In this document: positions 51,110-60,800 of the stretch, piece by piece
How the letters are laid out: each line of letters starts with the position of its first letter
How positions within the stretch are numbered: the stretch's first letter is position 1
Origin: Streptoverticillium olivoreticuli subsp. olivoreticuli
Lineage (GTDB): Bacteria > Actinomycetota > Actinomycetes > Streptomycetales > Streptomycetaceae
Assembly: GCF_003391135.1 (NCBI RefSeq)
Contig: NZ_CP031455.1
Location: 620,001-684,000, forward strand
DNA length: 64,000 nt
Reading direction: 5' to 3'
The notes under the pieces: generated by a model
Databases searched by the model: none
Told to the model about the DNA's origin: nothing
What the model saw: only the letters and a program-made list of their open reading frames with translations
Program-made: the position numbers and the translations under genes

Positions 51110-51685
51110 TCAGACGCACACACCGAAATCCCTGATGATTCCGGACAGGCCCGACGAATACCCTCGCCCGACAGTGCGGTATTCCCACTCCGTTCCGCTC
51201 CGGAAGATCTCTCCGAACACCACGGCCGCTTCCGTGGGGGCGGCCTGCGTGAGATCGCAGCGGGCGATCTCATGACCACCCGCCTGATTCACGACACGAA
51301 CGAAGGCTCCGGACACCTGCCCGAAGGTTTTCCCGCACTCATCGGCCTCATAGATGGACACCAGAAGCGCGATCCTGTCCACCTCGGTCGGCAGCGTGGA
51401 AAGCTGGATCAGGATCTGCTCGTCGTCGCAGCCGTCACCACCGCCGGTGATGCAGTCACCGATGTGCTGGACCGAACCCTCAGGGCTGCGAAGGTTGTTG
51501 TAGAACACGAAGTGCCGGTCGGAGAGCACCCTGCCGGACCGGTCACACAGCACAGCGGAGATATCCAGATCGCAGTCCACCCCCGCCGTAGCACCCACCC
51601 CCCATCCAAGACCGACCGTCACCGCGGCCAGACCGGCCGCCGACCCGCTCGGCAACACGTTCTCCTTCGACAGAGAAACGCTCAT
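51110..51685 (-). CDS. TerD-family protein
   Basis: 191 residues from ATG 51685. MSVSLSKENVLPS then VTVGLGWGVGATAGVDCDLD, LSDRHFVFYNNLRSPEGSVQ, GDGCDDEQILIQLSTLP, IALLVSIYEADECGKTFGQV and GEIFRSGTEWEYRTVGRGY are standard TerD text. The DxD and DD acidic clusters are the calcium-binding loops. TerD proteins are small cytoplasmic stress proteins that associate with the membrane. In Streptomyces TerD paralogues affect differentiation. Confidence 0.95.
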   Translation of the reverse strand: MSVSLSKENVLPSGSAAGLAAVTVGLGWGVGATAGVDCDLDISAVLCDRSGRVLSDRHFVFYNNLRSPEGSVQHIGDCITGGGDGCDDEQILIQLSTLPTEVDRIALLVSIYEADECGKTFGQVSGAFVRVVNQAGGHEIARCDLTQAAPTEAAVVFGEIFRSGTEWEYRTVGRGYSSGLSGIIRDFGVCV

Positions 51686-52275
51686 GAACCCCCCTGCATC
51701 AGGCAGTCAGGACAACTCCGTCGGCGCCGATCACACTTGCCCCGGCCCCTTCCGCTCCCGAAATGCTGAACCTCGCACCACTACTGCGCAACGGCTCGGA
51801 GCGTGCGGAGGGGGCGCGCAGAGAGGAGCCGTCCCTCAGTTCACGCCCTACTGCGAAACAGGGGCCTGCGGCTGACGTGAGTTGCCGAACCACGCGCCAA
51901 ACGGTCTGCCGTATGACAAAGCGCCGACGAGAGGACGAGAAGTCCGGCAAGTAAGGACCTGCGCCCGCAACTGAAGGCGTGCGATGCCTTTCTCCAGAGC
52001 GGCGACACCCTCGTCCTCCCCACCCTGGCCCCCCATGGGCGGCCAGCCACCGTCCCGGGCTGGTGCCGGACGAGCGGGCAACTGCCGGGCTATGTGTGGT
52101 CCGCCGTACACGAAGCTCCCACGCGCGAACTCTTCCCCGGCATTCGGCTGCGGCCGCTGCGGCGCGGTGAGAGTGGTACGACGGCACAAGTACTGGAGAT
52201 GGATCCACACGCTGGGAAGGCATCGACGTCCACGAACCAGGGCGGATCCGGGTCCGCGCTGTCGCGCTGCCGGGC
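51686..52275. other. Intergenic region with a weak recombinase-like remnant
   Basis: On the plus strand from about 51975 one frame reads CDAFLQSGDTLVLPTLAPHG and later VWSAVHEAPTREL, faintly like the middle of a small serine resolvase. It has no start and breaks on both sides. Otherwise no gene. Confidence 0.3.
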
Positions 52276-52887
52276 TCAGGCTACGTTGAGCCCCAGTGCG
52301 GCGACGAGGACGGCAGCCTGTTCCAGACTGACCGTGGCTTTCCCGAGCTCGGCTGTGAGGGGGTCGAGTGAGGAGAGGTCGCTGCCTCGCAGGTCACAGC
52401 GGATGAAGTTCGCGCTGTGCAATTGCGCTCCCGACAGGTCGACGTCGGTGACGTCGGCGTCCTCCAGCCGCGCACCAGTGAGATCGGCCTCCCGCATCCG
52501 CACGGACCGCAAGGAGGCCCGGCGCAGATCAGCACCCGGCAGACCGGCGAACGACCAGTCACCGCCGCTGACCTTGAAGAGACTGAACGTGCACTGCTGG
52601 AACAGACTGCCCACGAGTTTGCAGTCGGTGAACTGAGCATCGAAGAAGACGCAGTGGCTGAAGGTGCAGTTGGTGAAGGCGGCACCTGAGTGCCGCGAGA
52701 CGTTGAAACGCACCCCCCTGAAGGTGCAGTGGTCGAAGACCGCGCCCTCGTTCACCACCTCCGTCATGTCGACATCGATGAACGCGCAGCGGGTGTAGCG
52801 GCGGCCGGAGATGTCCTGGCCGTACCAGTCCTGCGACCGGATGACCTCAACGGGCGGCGGTAGTGGTGCGGGTATGTTCGTCGGCAT
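52276..52887 (-). CDS. Pentapeptide-repeat protein
   Basis: 203 residues from ATG 52887. Right-handed beta-helix repeats of the A(D/N)Lxx type fill residues ~40-185: FDHCTFRGVRFNV, FTNCTFSHCVFFDAQFTDCK, FAGLPGADLRRASLRSVRMR, EADLTGARLEDADVTDVDLS, ANFIRCDLRGSDLSS. Such proteins mimic DNA and can protect gyrase (MfpA/Qnr-like), but many have other roles. The start codon lies inside a perfect 34-bp operator shared with the divergent TetR gene, so expression is very likely repressed by that protein. Confidence 0.9.
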   Translation of the reverse strand: MPTNIPAPLPPPVEVIRSQDWYGQDISGRRYTRCAFIDVDMTEVVNEGAVFDHCTFRGVRFNVSRHSGAAFTNCTFSHCVFFDAQFTDCKLVGSLFQQCTFSLFKVSGGDWSFAGLPGADLRRASLRSVRMREADLTGARLEDADVTDVDLSGAQLHSANFIRCDLRGSDLSSLDPLTAELGKATVSLEQAAVLVAALGLNVA

Positions 52888-52919
52888 GTTTACATTGAAC
52901 CACCGTTCAATGTAAACAT
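52886..52919. promoter_or_regulatory. Perfect 15-4-15 operator between pentapeptide and tetR genes
   Basis: ATGTTTACATTGAAC and GTTCAATGTAAACAT are exact complements around CACC. The site covers the pentapeptide-gene start codon and lies 31 bp before the tetR start, a typical TetR-type operator able to control both genes. Confidence 0.85.
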
Positions 52920-52949
52920 CGGCCACTGCCGAGAGGCCGGACCGTACCG

Positions 52950-53558
52950 ATGAGGAAGGAACCCCTGATGCCCCGCACTCCCGAGGCCTCCGCCGCTGTC
53001 CGGGACGCCACCCGGGCCCGTATCCGCCGGGCCGCCGTCCTGCTGATGGCCGAGCAGGGGTACCACGCCACCACGCTCCGCCAGGTCGCGGCCCGCGCGG
53101 GGGTGGCCGACGGACTGCCCTCGCGCTACTTCGGCAGTAAGTCCGGCCTGCTGATCGATGTCGCGGACGGCTGGCGGGAACGCACCCGCGCCGCACTCGC
53201 CGCCCACCAGGACGACGATCCGGACACCACACTGCGACTGCTCGTCCGCTCGGCTCTCCTGGGACTGGACACCTCCCCCGAGGAAATCGACGAAGGGCGC
53301 GCGGTCTCCGCGCTGCTCGCCGACCCGCAGGCCAGGGACGTCCTGCGCGCGGCCGGAGCGGACATCGACTCCGCCGACCTGCTCCAAGCCCTGGACGACG
53401 CCCTGATGCGCATCGGCTCACCCGACCCCGAGGGCGACCGCCTGGTGCTCATGGCCGGCATCCGGGGCGGACTCGTCCTCGCCGCCGAGGACGCCGGTTT
53501 CCCCTTGCGGCAACTGGAGGACGCCCTACTGGAACGGGTCCGCCCGCGCGCCGCATGA
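52950..53558 (+). CDS. TetR-family repressor
   Basis: 202 residues from ATG 52950; ATG 52968 (MPRTPEAS) is also possible. HTH: ATRARIRRAAVLLMAEQGYH, ATTLRQVAARAGVADGLPSR, YFGSKSGLLIDVADGW. The C-terminal ligand domain is helical (LLVRSALLGLDTSPEEIDEG, ADLLQALDDALMRI). It probably represses itself and the pentapeptide-repeat gene through the operator at 52886-52919; the inducer is unknown. Confidence 0.93.
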   Translation: MRKEPLMPRTPEASAAVRDATRARIRRAAVLLMAEQGYHATTLRQVAARAGVADGLPSRYFGSKSGLLIDVADGWRERTRAALAAHQDDDPDTTLRLLVRSALLGLDTSPEEIDEGRAVSALLADPQARDVLRAAGADIDSADLLQALDDALMRIGSPDPEGDRLVLMAGIRGGLVLAAEDAGFPLRQLEDALLERVRPRAA

Positions 53559-53598
53559 CAGCCCACCATCTCGTCTCCCGGACATCCCCGATGACGAG

Positions 53599-53625
53599 GC
53601 CCCGAGCCGGCGGCGGCCTCGGGGC
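53599..53625 (+). terminator. Candidate terminator hairpin after tetR
   Basis: GCCCCGAG (53599-53606) and CTCGGGGC (53618-53625) form an 8-bp GC stem with an 11-base loop, 41 bp after the tetR stop. Confidence 0.5.
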
Positions 53626-53732
53626 TGTCCGGTGGATCAACGGGTGCCGGGGAGAACGCCTGCAATCCGCTGGGGCCTTGGACATTTACGGTGATCGCAG
53701 TCCTGGCCCTTCGTGCAGAGTGGAGAACCTCC

Positions 53733-54230
53733 ATGAGCAGCAGACCCTTCCGCGTCCCGGATCTGTCGGACCGTCCCCACCATCTGGTCATCGAGCGCGA
53801 GATGCGGGCAGATCCGCACACCCTTTATGTGGCGTGGACGGAACAGTTCGACCGCTGGTTCGCCGCGCCGGGAGCGGTCGTGATGACGCCCCGGGTGAAT
53901 GTGCCGTTCTTCTTCGAGACCGAGTACGCGATGGAGCCGGGCACCCCCAAGACCCGCCACCCGCACTACGGCCGCTTCCTGCGGCTGGAGCCCGACCAGC
54001 TGATCGAACTGACCTGGGTCACCGGCCGGGGAGGCACGGCGGGGGCGGAGACAGTGGTGACCGTCGAGCTCACCCCGCTCACGGCAGGGACCCGGCTGAG
54101 GCTCACCCACGCCGGGTTCTACGACGACACCGCCCGCGCCGGCACTGAAGCGGCCTGGAGAGACCTGGTACTGCCGCACCAGGACCAGGTCCTCACCGGC
54201 ACCGCCCCCGCACCACCGCCGGCACCGTGA
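53733..54230 (+). CDS. SRPBCC (AHSA1-type) domain protein
   Basis: 165 residues from ATG 53733 (GGAGAA upstream). The START-like fold is shown by HHLVIEREMRADPHTLYVAW, TEQFDRWFAAPGAVVMTP, FLRLEPDQLIELTWVTGRGG and TVVTVELTPLTAGTRLRLTH, ending GWAxxL-like (AAWRDLVLPHQDQVL). It has a hydrophobic cavity for a lipid or small ligand, or acts as an Hsp90-activator relative. There is no neighbouring ArsR gene, which often pairs with this family. Ligand unknown. Confidence 0.88.
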   Translation: MSSRPFRVPDLSDRPHHLVIEREMRADPHTLYVAWTEQFDRWFAAPGAVVMTPRVNVPFFFETEYAMEPGTPKTRHPHYGRFLRLEPDQLIELTWVTGRGGTAGAETVVTVELTPLTAGTRLRLTHAGFYDDTARAGTEAAWRDLVLPHQDQVLTGTAPAPPPAP

Positions 54231-54338
54231 CGTGACGCCGGATCGATCGGCTCGGACTCCACCGACTCCCGGACCTGCCCCAGGCCCCCGGGGGCGTCCG
54301 TTGACGCCTCTGCCGTGTGAGAGAGAATCGGGAACACC

Positions 54339-54968
54339 ATGGACAGTCTCAGACCCAGACCCGCATTGGACAGGCCGCGGGTGGGAGCACGCCTGCACCG
54401 CTGCCCGCAGTGCACAGGGTTTCAGTACTCCGGCGCACCGGACTGCACGGAGTGCCGGTACCTGGTCGACGGCATCATCGAGACCCAGTGGGCGCGCTTC
54501 CTCCAGGAGTGGGACCCGGATGGAGCTCAGGACCGGCGGGAAGAGCGGGAGCTGGCGGCGATGGTGGCCGACGAGCCGGACCGGCACGACTGGCGGATCG
54601 TCGACGCGGCCCTGGACCGGCTCGAATGCCCCCGCTGCCACAACCCACTCGGCCGGGGCCCCGTCGGCTGCGGACCGTGCGATCAGGCCGACGGCTTCCG
54701 CTACGCGGCGATCGAGACCGACAGGCCCGACGTGACCTGGGGCAACGAACACGCCATCCGCGTCAACGTCGCCGTCGTCCGCCGCCCGCACGCGGTCTCC
54801 GCCCCCGAACTCCTGGGCCGCCGCATGGTCCTGCCGGCCCTGCTGATCGGATACATGTCCACCACCGCGCAGGCACAGCGTCTCGGCGCCCTGGTGAGGG
54901 CCCTCCCGCCCGAGGAGGCCGTCGCGGAACTGGAACGCCTGGTCGAGACTTTCGCTGCCCGCCTGTGA
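54339..54968 (+). CDS. Hypothetical protein with two zinc-ribbon motifs
   Basis: 209 residues from ATG 54339. Two Cys-pair sets are visible: CPQC...CTEC (about residues 22-39) and CPRC...CGPC (about 97-113), each likely to bind one zinc. The part after residue 130 (AIRVNVAVVRRPHAVSAPEL) looks like a beta/alpha domain and the end (PPEEAVAELERLVETF) is a helix. No family recognised. The ribbons suggest contact with nucleic acid or a protein partner. Confidence 0.75.
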   Translation: MDSLRPRPALDRPRVGARLHRCPQCTGFQYSGAPDCTECRYLVDGIIETQWARFLQEWDPDGAQDRREERELAAMVADEPDRHDWRIVDAALDRLECPRCHNPLGRGPVGCGPCDQADGFRYAAIETDRPDVTWGNEHAIRVNVAVVRRPHAVSAPELLGRRMVLPALLIGYMSTTAQAQRLGALVRALPPEEAVAELERLVETFAARL

Positions 54969-55392
54969 CTCCCACCCCTGCGCAGGCAGGGGCTCGCCCG
55001 TCCGGGACCTGTCCGGCCGATCATGTCCGGAGCGGTGACGAGCGCAAGGCCCGCCCTCGCCCGGCCGACGGGACGATGCCGGGGTGCCTCCCATTCTCGT
55101 TCTCGTGCACATCGACTCCGGCCCCGGGCGAGCGCTTCCCGAACCGGTGCACATCTACTGCGATGCTCCTGCCCGGCTGGAAGGCCGAACCGCGTACCGA
55201 GAAGCGGGCCCGGGGCCTCGTCCCCCGCCTTACGGAAGCGTTCGCCCCGCACGACGTCTGCCGCGCGGGGGCCCGGGGCCGTGGTCGCCCCGACGGCCAG
55301 GCCACGGCCGTAGGCCCGTACGGTGCGGCCGCGCCTCGCTGCGGCAGGAATAATCGCGCGCTTCAGATGACCTTGGACGTAACAATGCAGGT
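54969..55392. other. Intergenic region, no gene supported
   Basis: Frames here are GC-driven shadows. It should contain the methyltransferase promoter near 55340-55390. No repeat recognised. Confidence 0.4.
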
Positions 55393-56157
55393 ATGTCACG
55401 TTCTTTTCAAGATCTTGTTGCCGGGGCCGAGTCGGTGTCCGTGGACGGCTGGGACTTCTCCTGGCTGGAGGGCCGGGCCACCGAGGAACGCCCCTCGTGG
55501 GGCTACCAGCGGTCGATGAGCCGACGACTGGCGGCGGTGTCGGCGGCGCTGGACATTCAGACCGGCGGTGGTGAGGTTCTGGCCGGGGCGGAGAAGCTGC
55601 CGCCCACGATGGCCGCCACGGAGTCCTGGCCTCCCAACGTGGCCAAGGCGACCACGCTGCTGCACCCGCTCGGGGTGGTGGTCGTCGCCGACCCGGACGA
55701 GCCGCCGCTGCCGTTCGCCGACGGGGCCTTCGACCTGGTGACCAGCCGCCATCCCGCCACCGTGTGGTGGGAGGAGATCGCCCGGGTGCTGCGGCCCGGT
55801 GGGACGTACTTCGCTCAGCACGTCGGGCCCGCCAGTGTGTGGGAGCTGGTGGAGTACTTCCTGGGGCCGCAGCCCGAGGCGCGCCGCAAGCGCCACCCCG
55901 ATGAAGAGAGTGCCGCGGCGAAGGCCGCCGGCCTGGAGATCGTGGACATGCGCACGGAACGGCTGCGGATGGAGTTCTTCGACATCGGCGCCGTCGTCTA
56001 CTTCCTCCGCAAGGTGCTCTGGACGGTGCCCGGCTTCACCGTCGACCAGTACCGCGACCGCCTGCGCGAGCTGCACGAGAAGATCGAGGCCGAAGGCTCG
56101 TTCACCGCCCACTCCTCCAGGACCCTCGTCGAAGCCCGCAAGCCCGACCACGCCTGA
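55393..56157 (+). CDS. Class I SAM-dependent methyltransferase
   Basis: 254 residues from ATG 55393. The early part SWLEGRATEERPSWGYQRSM is followed by a SAM site in the AALDIQTGGGEVLAGAEKLP stretch (motif I), PLPFADGAFDLVTSRHPATV (motif II/III) and WEEIARVLRPGGTYFAQHVG (motif IV). The C-terminal half LREKAP-type cap is RLRMEFFDIGAVVYFLRKVL. A small-molecule or rRNA target cannot be told apart. Followed by a hairpin terminator. Confidence 0.92.
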   Translation: MSRSFQDLVAGAESVSVDGWDFSWLEGRATEERPSWGYQRSMSRRLAAVSAALDIQTGGGEVLAGAEKLPPTMAATESWPPNVAKATTLLHPLGVVVVADPDEPPLPFADGAFDLVTSRHPATVWWEEIARVLRPGGTYFAQHVGPASVWELVEYFLGPQPEARRKRHPDEESAAAKAAGLEIVDMRTERLRMEFFDIGAVVYFLRKVLWTVPGFTVDQYRDRLRELHEKIEAEGSFTAHSSRTLVEARKPDHA

Positions 56158-56188
56158 CCCCGTCAGGCCACACGGAGACCACGGACAA

Positions 56189-56211
56189 CGGCGGGTCCGA
56201 TGGACCCGCCG
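56189..56211 (+). terminator. Hairpin terminator after the methyltransferase
   Basis: CGGCGGGTCC (56189-56198) pairs with GGACCCGCCG (56202-56211) across a 3-base loop, 31 bp after the stop. Confidence 0.75.
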
Positions 56212-56272
56212 CCGAACCACTGGACACGCCCTCACCCGGTCTCGGGAAACGCGCGTGCGTCACACTTCCCCC

Positions 56273-56542
56273 GTGACGACAACAACCGCATCACCGGCCC
56301 GTCCCCGCCCCTTGGGCAAAGGCGTCGGGGCCATCATCCGCTCAGAGGCCACCTCGCCGGCCGACCAGGCGGCCGCACTCATCGCCGCCGTCCAGGACGT
56401 GCAGCTCCCCGCCGCCCTCGTGCAGGCAGCGGCCCTGATCCTGGAGGCGGCCTCGAACCCCGATCCGCTCGACACGGCCACCCGGGACCGGGCAGCCGAC
56501 CTCGCCGTATTGCTCGCCAAAGCCTTGGACCGAGAGTCATGA
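56273..56542 (+). CDS. Small hypothetical protein, helical
   Basis: 89 residues if GTG 56273 is the start (no strong ribosome site). Reads RPLGKGVGAIIRSEATSPAD, then AAALIAAVQDVQLPAALVQA and AALILEAASNPDPLDTATRD, ending AVLLAKALDRES. Amphipathic helices throughout. The stop overlaps the end of the convergent esterase gene by 6 bases. Family unknown. Confidence 0.55.
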   Translation: MTTTTASPARPRPLGKGVGAIIRSEATSPADQAAALIAAVQDVQLPAALVQAAALILEAASNPDPLDTATRDRAADLAVLLAKALDRES

Positions 56543-57634
56543 GGAGGGGACGGGGCCCTGCATGTGCTCGCTGATCCATTGGATCAGGCCACCCGTCTCC
56601 ATGTTCGGCACATACGTCTTCGCGTTGTGGCTGCCGCCCTCTATGACACTCAGCTTGGTGTGGATCGGGCCCTTGGTGTACTGCTTCACGAAGTCCTCGA
56701 TCGGGGGCATGGCGGAGGTTTCCTTGGTGCCGACCTGGAAGGCGAGGTAGACGTCCGGGTGCCCGGCCTGGATCAGTTCGGGGGCGAGCACCTTCGGATT
56801 GTTGGCTGCCTTCTCCTTGCCGTGGCCGGCCCACAGGCGGGAGTCCGGGACGATGTCCGGCCCCGAGGCGATGACGGCCTTGAATTTGTCGGGCTTCTGC
56901 AGCACGGACTTCAGGCCCGCGAAACCGCCGGTGGAGGATCCCATGAAGGCCCAGCCGTCGCGGGAGTCGATCGTGCGGAAGTTCTCCTTGACCAGGTCCG
57001 GGACGTCCTCGGTCAGCCAGGTACCCATTTTCGGCTGGCCGGGGATGTCACTGCCGTCCCAGTACTGCCCCGCCTTGGGATCCTTGGCGTCCTTGTCGTG
57101 GTCCTCGGGGTTGAGCACCGGCATGACCACGATGAACGGCAGGCTCTTGCCCTCCTGCGACCACTTGGAGATGCTCGCCTCGAGCTTGAGGTCGGTGCCC
57201 ATCCAGTAGTTGTTCGGGTACCCGGCGCCACCGGGCAGCGCGATCATCACAGGGAACCCGCTCTTCGCGTACTTGGGATCCTTGTACTGCGGCGGGACCC
57301 AGACCCACACCTTTCCCTTGAACCCGGACTTCTTTCCCGCGTACTCGGTGACCGCGATCTTGCTGCCGTCTTCCGGCACCGTTCCCGAGACGGTGAACTT
57401 CGCCTCCGGACCCGTCGGCAGGGACACCTTGCCACTGCCCGTCCCGCCCGACTTGTCCTCCTGGCCGAAGCTGATGGGATCGCCCTTGTCGGAGAACACC
57501 CCGGCGTAGTCGAGCACCGGCCACGCAGCCAGCCCGAGCACGGCAATCACAGCTGACACAAAGATCCAGCGCTTGGTACGGGAGCCACCGCGGCGGCCCT
57601 CAGCACGGGGAGTTTCGGTATTGGGATATGTCAT
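56537..57634 (-). CDS. Membrane-anchored esterase (alpha/beta hydrolase, D-like)
   Basis: 365 residues from ATG 57634 (CCGGAG upstream). An N-terminal membrane anchor (WIFVSAVIAVLGLAAWPVL, about 23-42) places the enzyme outside the cell. The hydrolase shows GFPVMIALPGGAGYPNNYW (oxyanion region), nucleophile elbow MGSSTGG with the Ser between S/T (G-S-S-T-G-G, near residue 235), and a C-terminal EGGSHNAKTY carrying the catalytic His. The pattern is that of the esterase-D / antigen-85-like group; natural substrates may be acyl esters of envelope lipids or an antibiotic ester. Confidence 0.85.
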   Translation of the reverse strand: MTYPNTETPRAEGRRGGSRTKRWIFVSAVIAVLGLAAWPVLDYAGVFSDKGDPISFGQEDKSGGTGSGKVSLPTGPEAKFTVSGTVPEDGSKIAVTEYAGKKSGFKGKVWVWVPPQYKDPKYAKSGFPVMIALPGGAGYPNNYWMGTDLKLEASISKWSQEGKSLPFIVVMPVLNPEDHDKDAKDPKAGQYWDGSDIPGQPKMGTWLTEDVPDLVKENFRTIDSRDGWAFMGSSTGGFAGLKSVLQKPDKFKAVIASGPDIVPDSRLWAGHGKEKAANNPKVLAPELIQAGHPDVYLAFQVGTKETSAMPPIEDFVKQYTKGPIHTKLSVIEGGSHNAKTYVPNMETGGLIQWISEHMQGPVPSS

Positions 57635-57842
57635 CGTGTGTACTCCGGATAGCGCTGGTATCTGAGGGCGGGGCAATGCGGCGCATCCCGCGGATCCCGG
57701 TGATGACCAGCCCCGAGGGATATCTCCGACCATGTATCTCAAGCTCTGCTAAGAGTCCTTTAAGAAGGCGCTTCATCAGCGGAAACAGGCCCCCGATCGA
57801 GCCGCGCGACTCATGCCGCCGCGGGCCCGGGCCCCAGGGGGA

Positions 57843-60800
57843 TCAGGACGACGGTGTCCGCGACCGGGCCGCCATGTCCTCCCAGAAGCGGTGCAGCTCG
57901 CTGCACGTCATGCGGTGCCAGGGTGCTCGCCTGCGCCGCATCCAGGACAGCGGTCCCATGACGCCCACGCGGCGATAGGGGCGCAGCAGCGCCTGCTGCT
58001 GCCGGCAGAACGCCTCCCGCATCTCGGCTCGCGGCTGCTCTCCCATGGCGGGGTAGGGGCACAACTCGAAGGGGCAGTCCCGCGCACAGGTGCTTCCCGG
58101 TGGCGCGTCCTCGGCCATACCCACCGTCCGGCGGGGACGGAGCGGCTCCCGGTCCCTGTCGAGGCACGGCGGCAGAACACACCGGTCCGCACGGGCCAGA
58201 CGCGCCTCCAGCTCCTCCGGACGGCCACTCCGCTGCACAAGGTTCAGCAACAGAAGCACATCCGCGAGCAACTGCTGAGCACGGGGGTGCAGGGTGCTCC
58301 ACCCCACCGACGGAGGAATCCAGAGTGTGTGCCTGCGGTAGACGCCGGGGTCGGCGGGCGAGGAACCGATGTTGTTCATCACCCCCATCTCGTCGATCCA
58401 GATGAACCGTTCGGGGTGCCCGCTCTCCAGGGCGAGCACCGCGAGGCCGGCCGCCTCGGCGACGAAGGGGTGCAGCCGCTCTCCCCTGCGGGTCCGGTCG
58501 TCCGGATGCCGGGCGACCGGATCCTGCTTGCTGCCTGCGAGCGCCAGCCAGCGCTTCACCGACTGCGTGGGGTCGGCCTTCGCCGACGGGCGGCTCGTTC
58601 CGTCCCTCAGCTCCCACAGACACAGGGCGTGAATGAGCGTCAGCTGGGAGTACCAGAAACGGGCGTGGGTCAGCATGGCCTCCGCCTCTTCGACCAGGTA
58701 CTCCCGGGGCTCCTCGTGGGTGTGCGGATGCCGCTCCCTGCGGTTGGCGGCGCTCTTGAAGCCCTGGGCCAGGGCGATCTCCAGGGAGAGCGGCAGATCC
58801 GCCCGCTGCGAGGCGGAGTGCTCCGGCTCCAGATGAGCGAGCCAGAGGCGGAGCCGCTCCTTCGCCTGGTTCCGGTGCTTGTCCCCGACCGAGCCCACCA
58901 TCATGGGGACGAGCCAGGCGCGCATGGTGAACCGCCGCCAGATCCGCGACCGTTGCTCGTCGCTCTCCTTCTTGTGCTCCTTGTACTGCTTGTGCGCCTG
59001 GTCGCCGGAGACCGGGCTGCGGAGGTCCTCCTCGCGGGTCCGGTGCTCGGCATGCAGCTGTTCGCGGAGTGCCGTCTCGTACTGCACCCAGGGGTCGTTC
59101 TCCTCGGGCGGGCCATTCTCGGGGAGCGGGAACATGGTGCGCAGGACATCGAAGGCGTTGTCGCCTCCCGCCCCTATCTCCTGCGCGATGGCGAGCCTGA
59201 TGGGGTACGAGGGCTCGTTCTCCGCGATTTCGAAGAACGGTGCGTAGGCCGGGGCCGGGCCGTCGGGCTGCTTCTCGGATCGTGCGCCGATCGCGCGGAG
59301 GACGTCTCCGACCCGGTGCACGACGTCCTCTTTCGCTCCCTGGAGAGTTCTCCGGTCGCCGCCGGCGATGTACTGCCACCGGTCGCGCAGGGACGTGACG
59401 ATCTCCTGGTGTGCGGATGCTCCTGTGGCACTGTCGATGTCGAGGGCGGCGGCGTACAGGTCGAGCGCCTTGGCATCGGTGCGTTTCTCCGCCGCTTCGC
59501 GAAGCCGCTGGACGACGGCTTCATGCCGGTTCTCCGCCTCCTTCCGGGAATCCTCCTTACGGGAATTGAGGACCAGCGCGACGAGGAGTTCACGGCCGGG
59601 GCCGGGTTCCTGGAGGGAGGCGGTCACCGAGACGCCGACGTAGCCGGATCCGAGGTAGGCCTGGAGGATGCTGTGCGGGAAGCGGACCCGTTCGCCCCGG
59701 ACCTCCACCAGGCCGAGTTGTTCGCCCTGGGTGGCGCACAAGGACAGGAGCGTGCGGCAACGGTGCATGTCCGTCAGGCCGGGGCATTCCGGCAGCCGCT
59801 CCGTGAGCCGCTTCCAGATGCCGGGGAAAGCCGGTGCCGCAGTGGGCACATGGCCCCATGCCCGCGCCGCGTCCGGGCCGGCATCGTCCGGGCCGACTCC
59901 GATCAATGCGTCGAATGCGACTTCGAGCCGGTCCTGGAGCAGCCCTATTCCGGCCAGGGCGGAGATGACTTCGATGGTCGCCTCGCGCTTGTCGGAGGGC
60001 AGCGCGATCTCGCCGTGGATGCGCCCTGAGATCAAGGCCTCTCGCCAGGTGTCGAGCAGGCGCAGATGCAGCTCCGCCCGGTCGGCGCTCCGGGTGTCCA
60101 GTTCCCCGCTGCGGCTGATGCCGGTCAGGTGCTCCAGGAGGTGATGGTCCTGCAGCTCGTGCGCGATCTGCAGATACAACGGGGCTTCGGACACGGCCGC
60201 CGTCTCGACGATCCAGGACATCCGATGGGGATCGGGATCCGTGCGGTCCTTCTCCAGGTATTCCAGCGCCGCTTCCTCGCTGAGGGGTTCCAGGTCGATG
60301 ACAGCGGCCTGGGTCTGCTGCAGCGGCGGATGCGGACGGGAGGCGATCACCAGGGGGAGCTTCTGCCGCTCCGCCCGCTCGATCGCCTTACGGATGAGGA
60401 CGTCCCGTTCCTTCTGCTTCTCGCCCTCGGTGAACGTCTCCTCGAGACCGTCCGCGAGGATGACGGCCTTGTCGTCCATGCACAGTTGCCGCCACACCCT
60501 TTCGGCCTGCCGACCGGACAGCACGCCGTGGTCCACTTCCTCGCAGAAGCGCTTCATGCCCAACTCGCGGAAGTCCAGCCGCGAGCGGTCCATGTCCGCG
60601 TCCCGCAGCCGGACCGGAACGGGGATGGCACCCTTCTTGGCCAGCATCTGCGTGAGCTCCACGAGCACCGAGGTCTTTCCGGCCCCCACACCGCCGACCA
60701 GCAGATAGGGCCGCCGGGTGCGCCGGTCGCGCAGTGCCCGGGAAAGGACCAGGCACATTTCCTTCCGTCCGACCACGTCCTTGATCGTCGGCCCGGCCGT

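Noticed and set aside
51975..52140. Possible serine-resolvase remnant
   Set aside because: Only two short stretches resemble a resolvase, no catalytic Ser is visible, and chance similarity cannot be excluded.
57813..60029. Long plus-strand open frame (738 codons) over the large NTPase
   Set aside because: Antisense shadow; no protein family features, while the opposite strand has Walker motifs and membrane segments.
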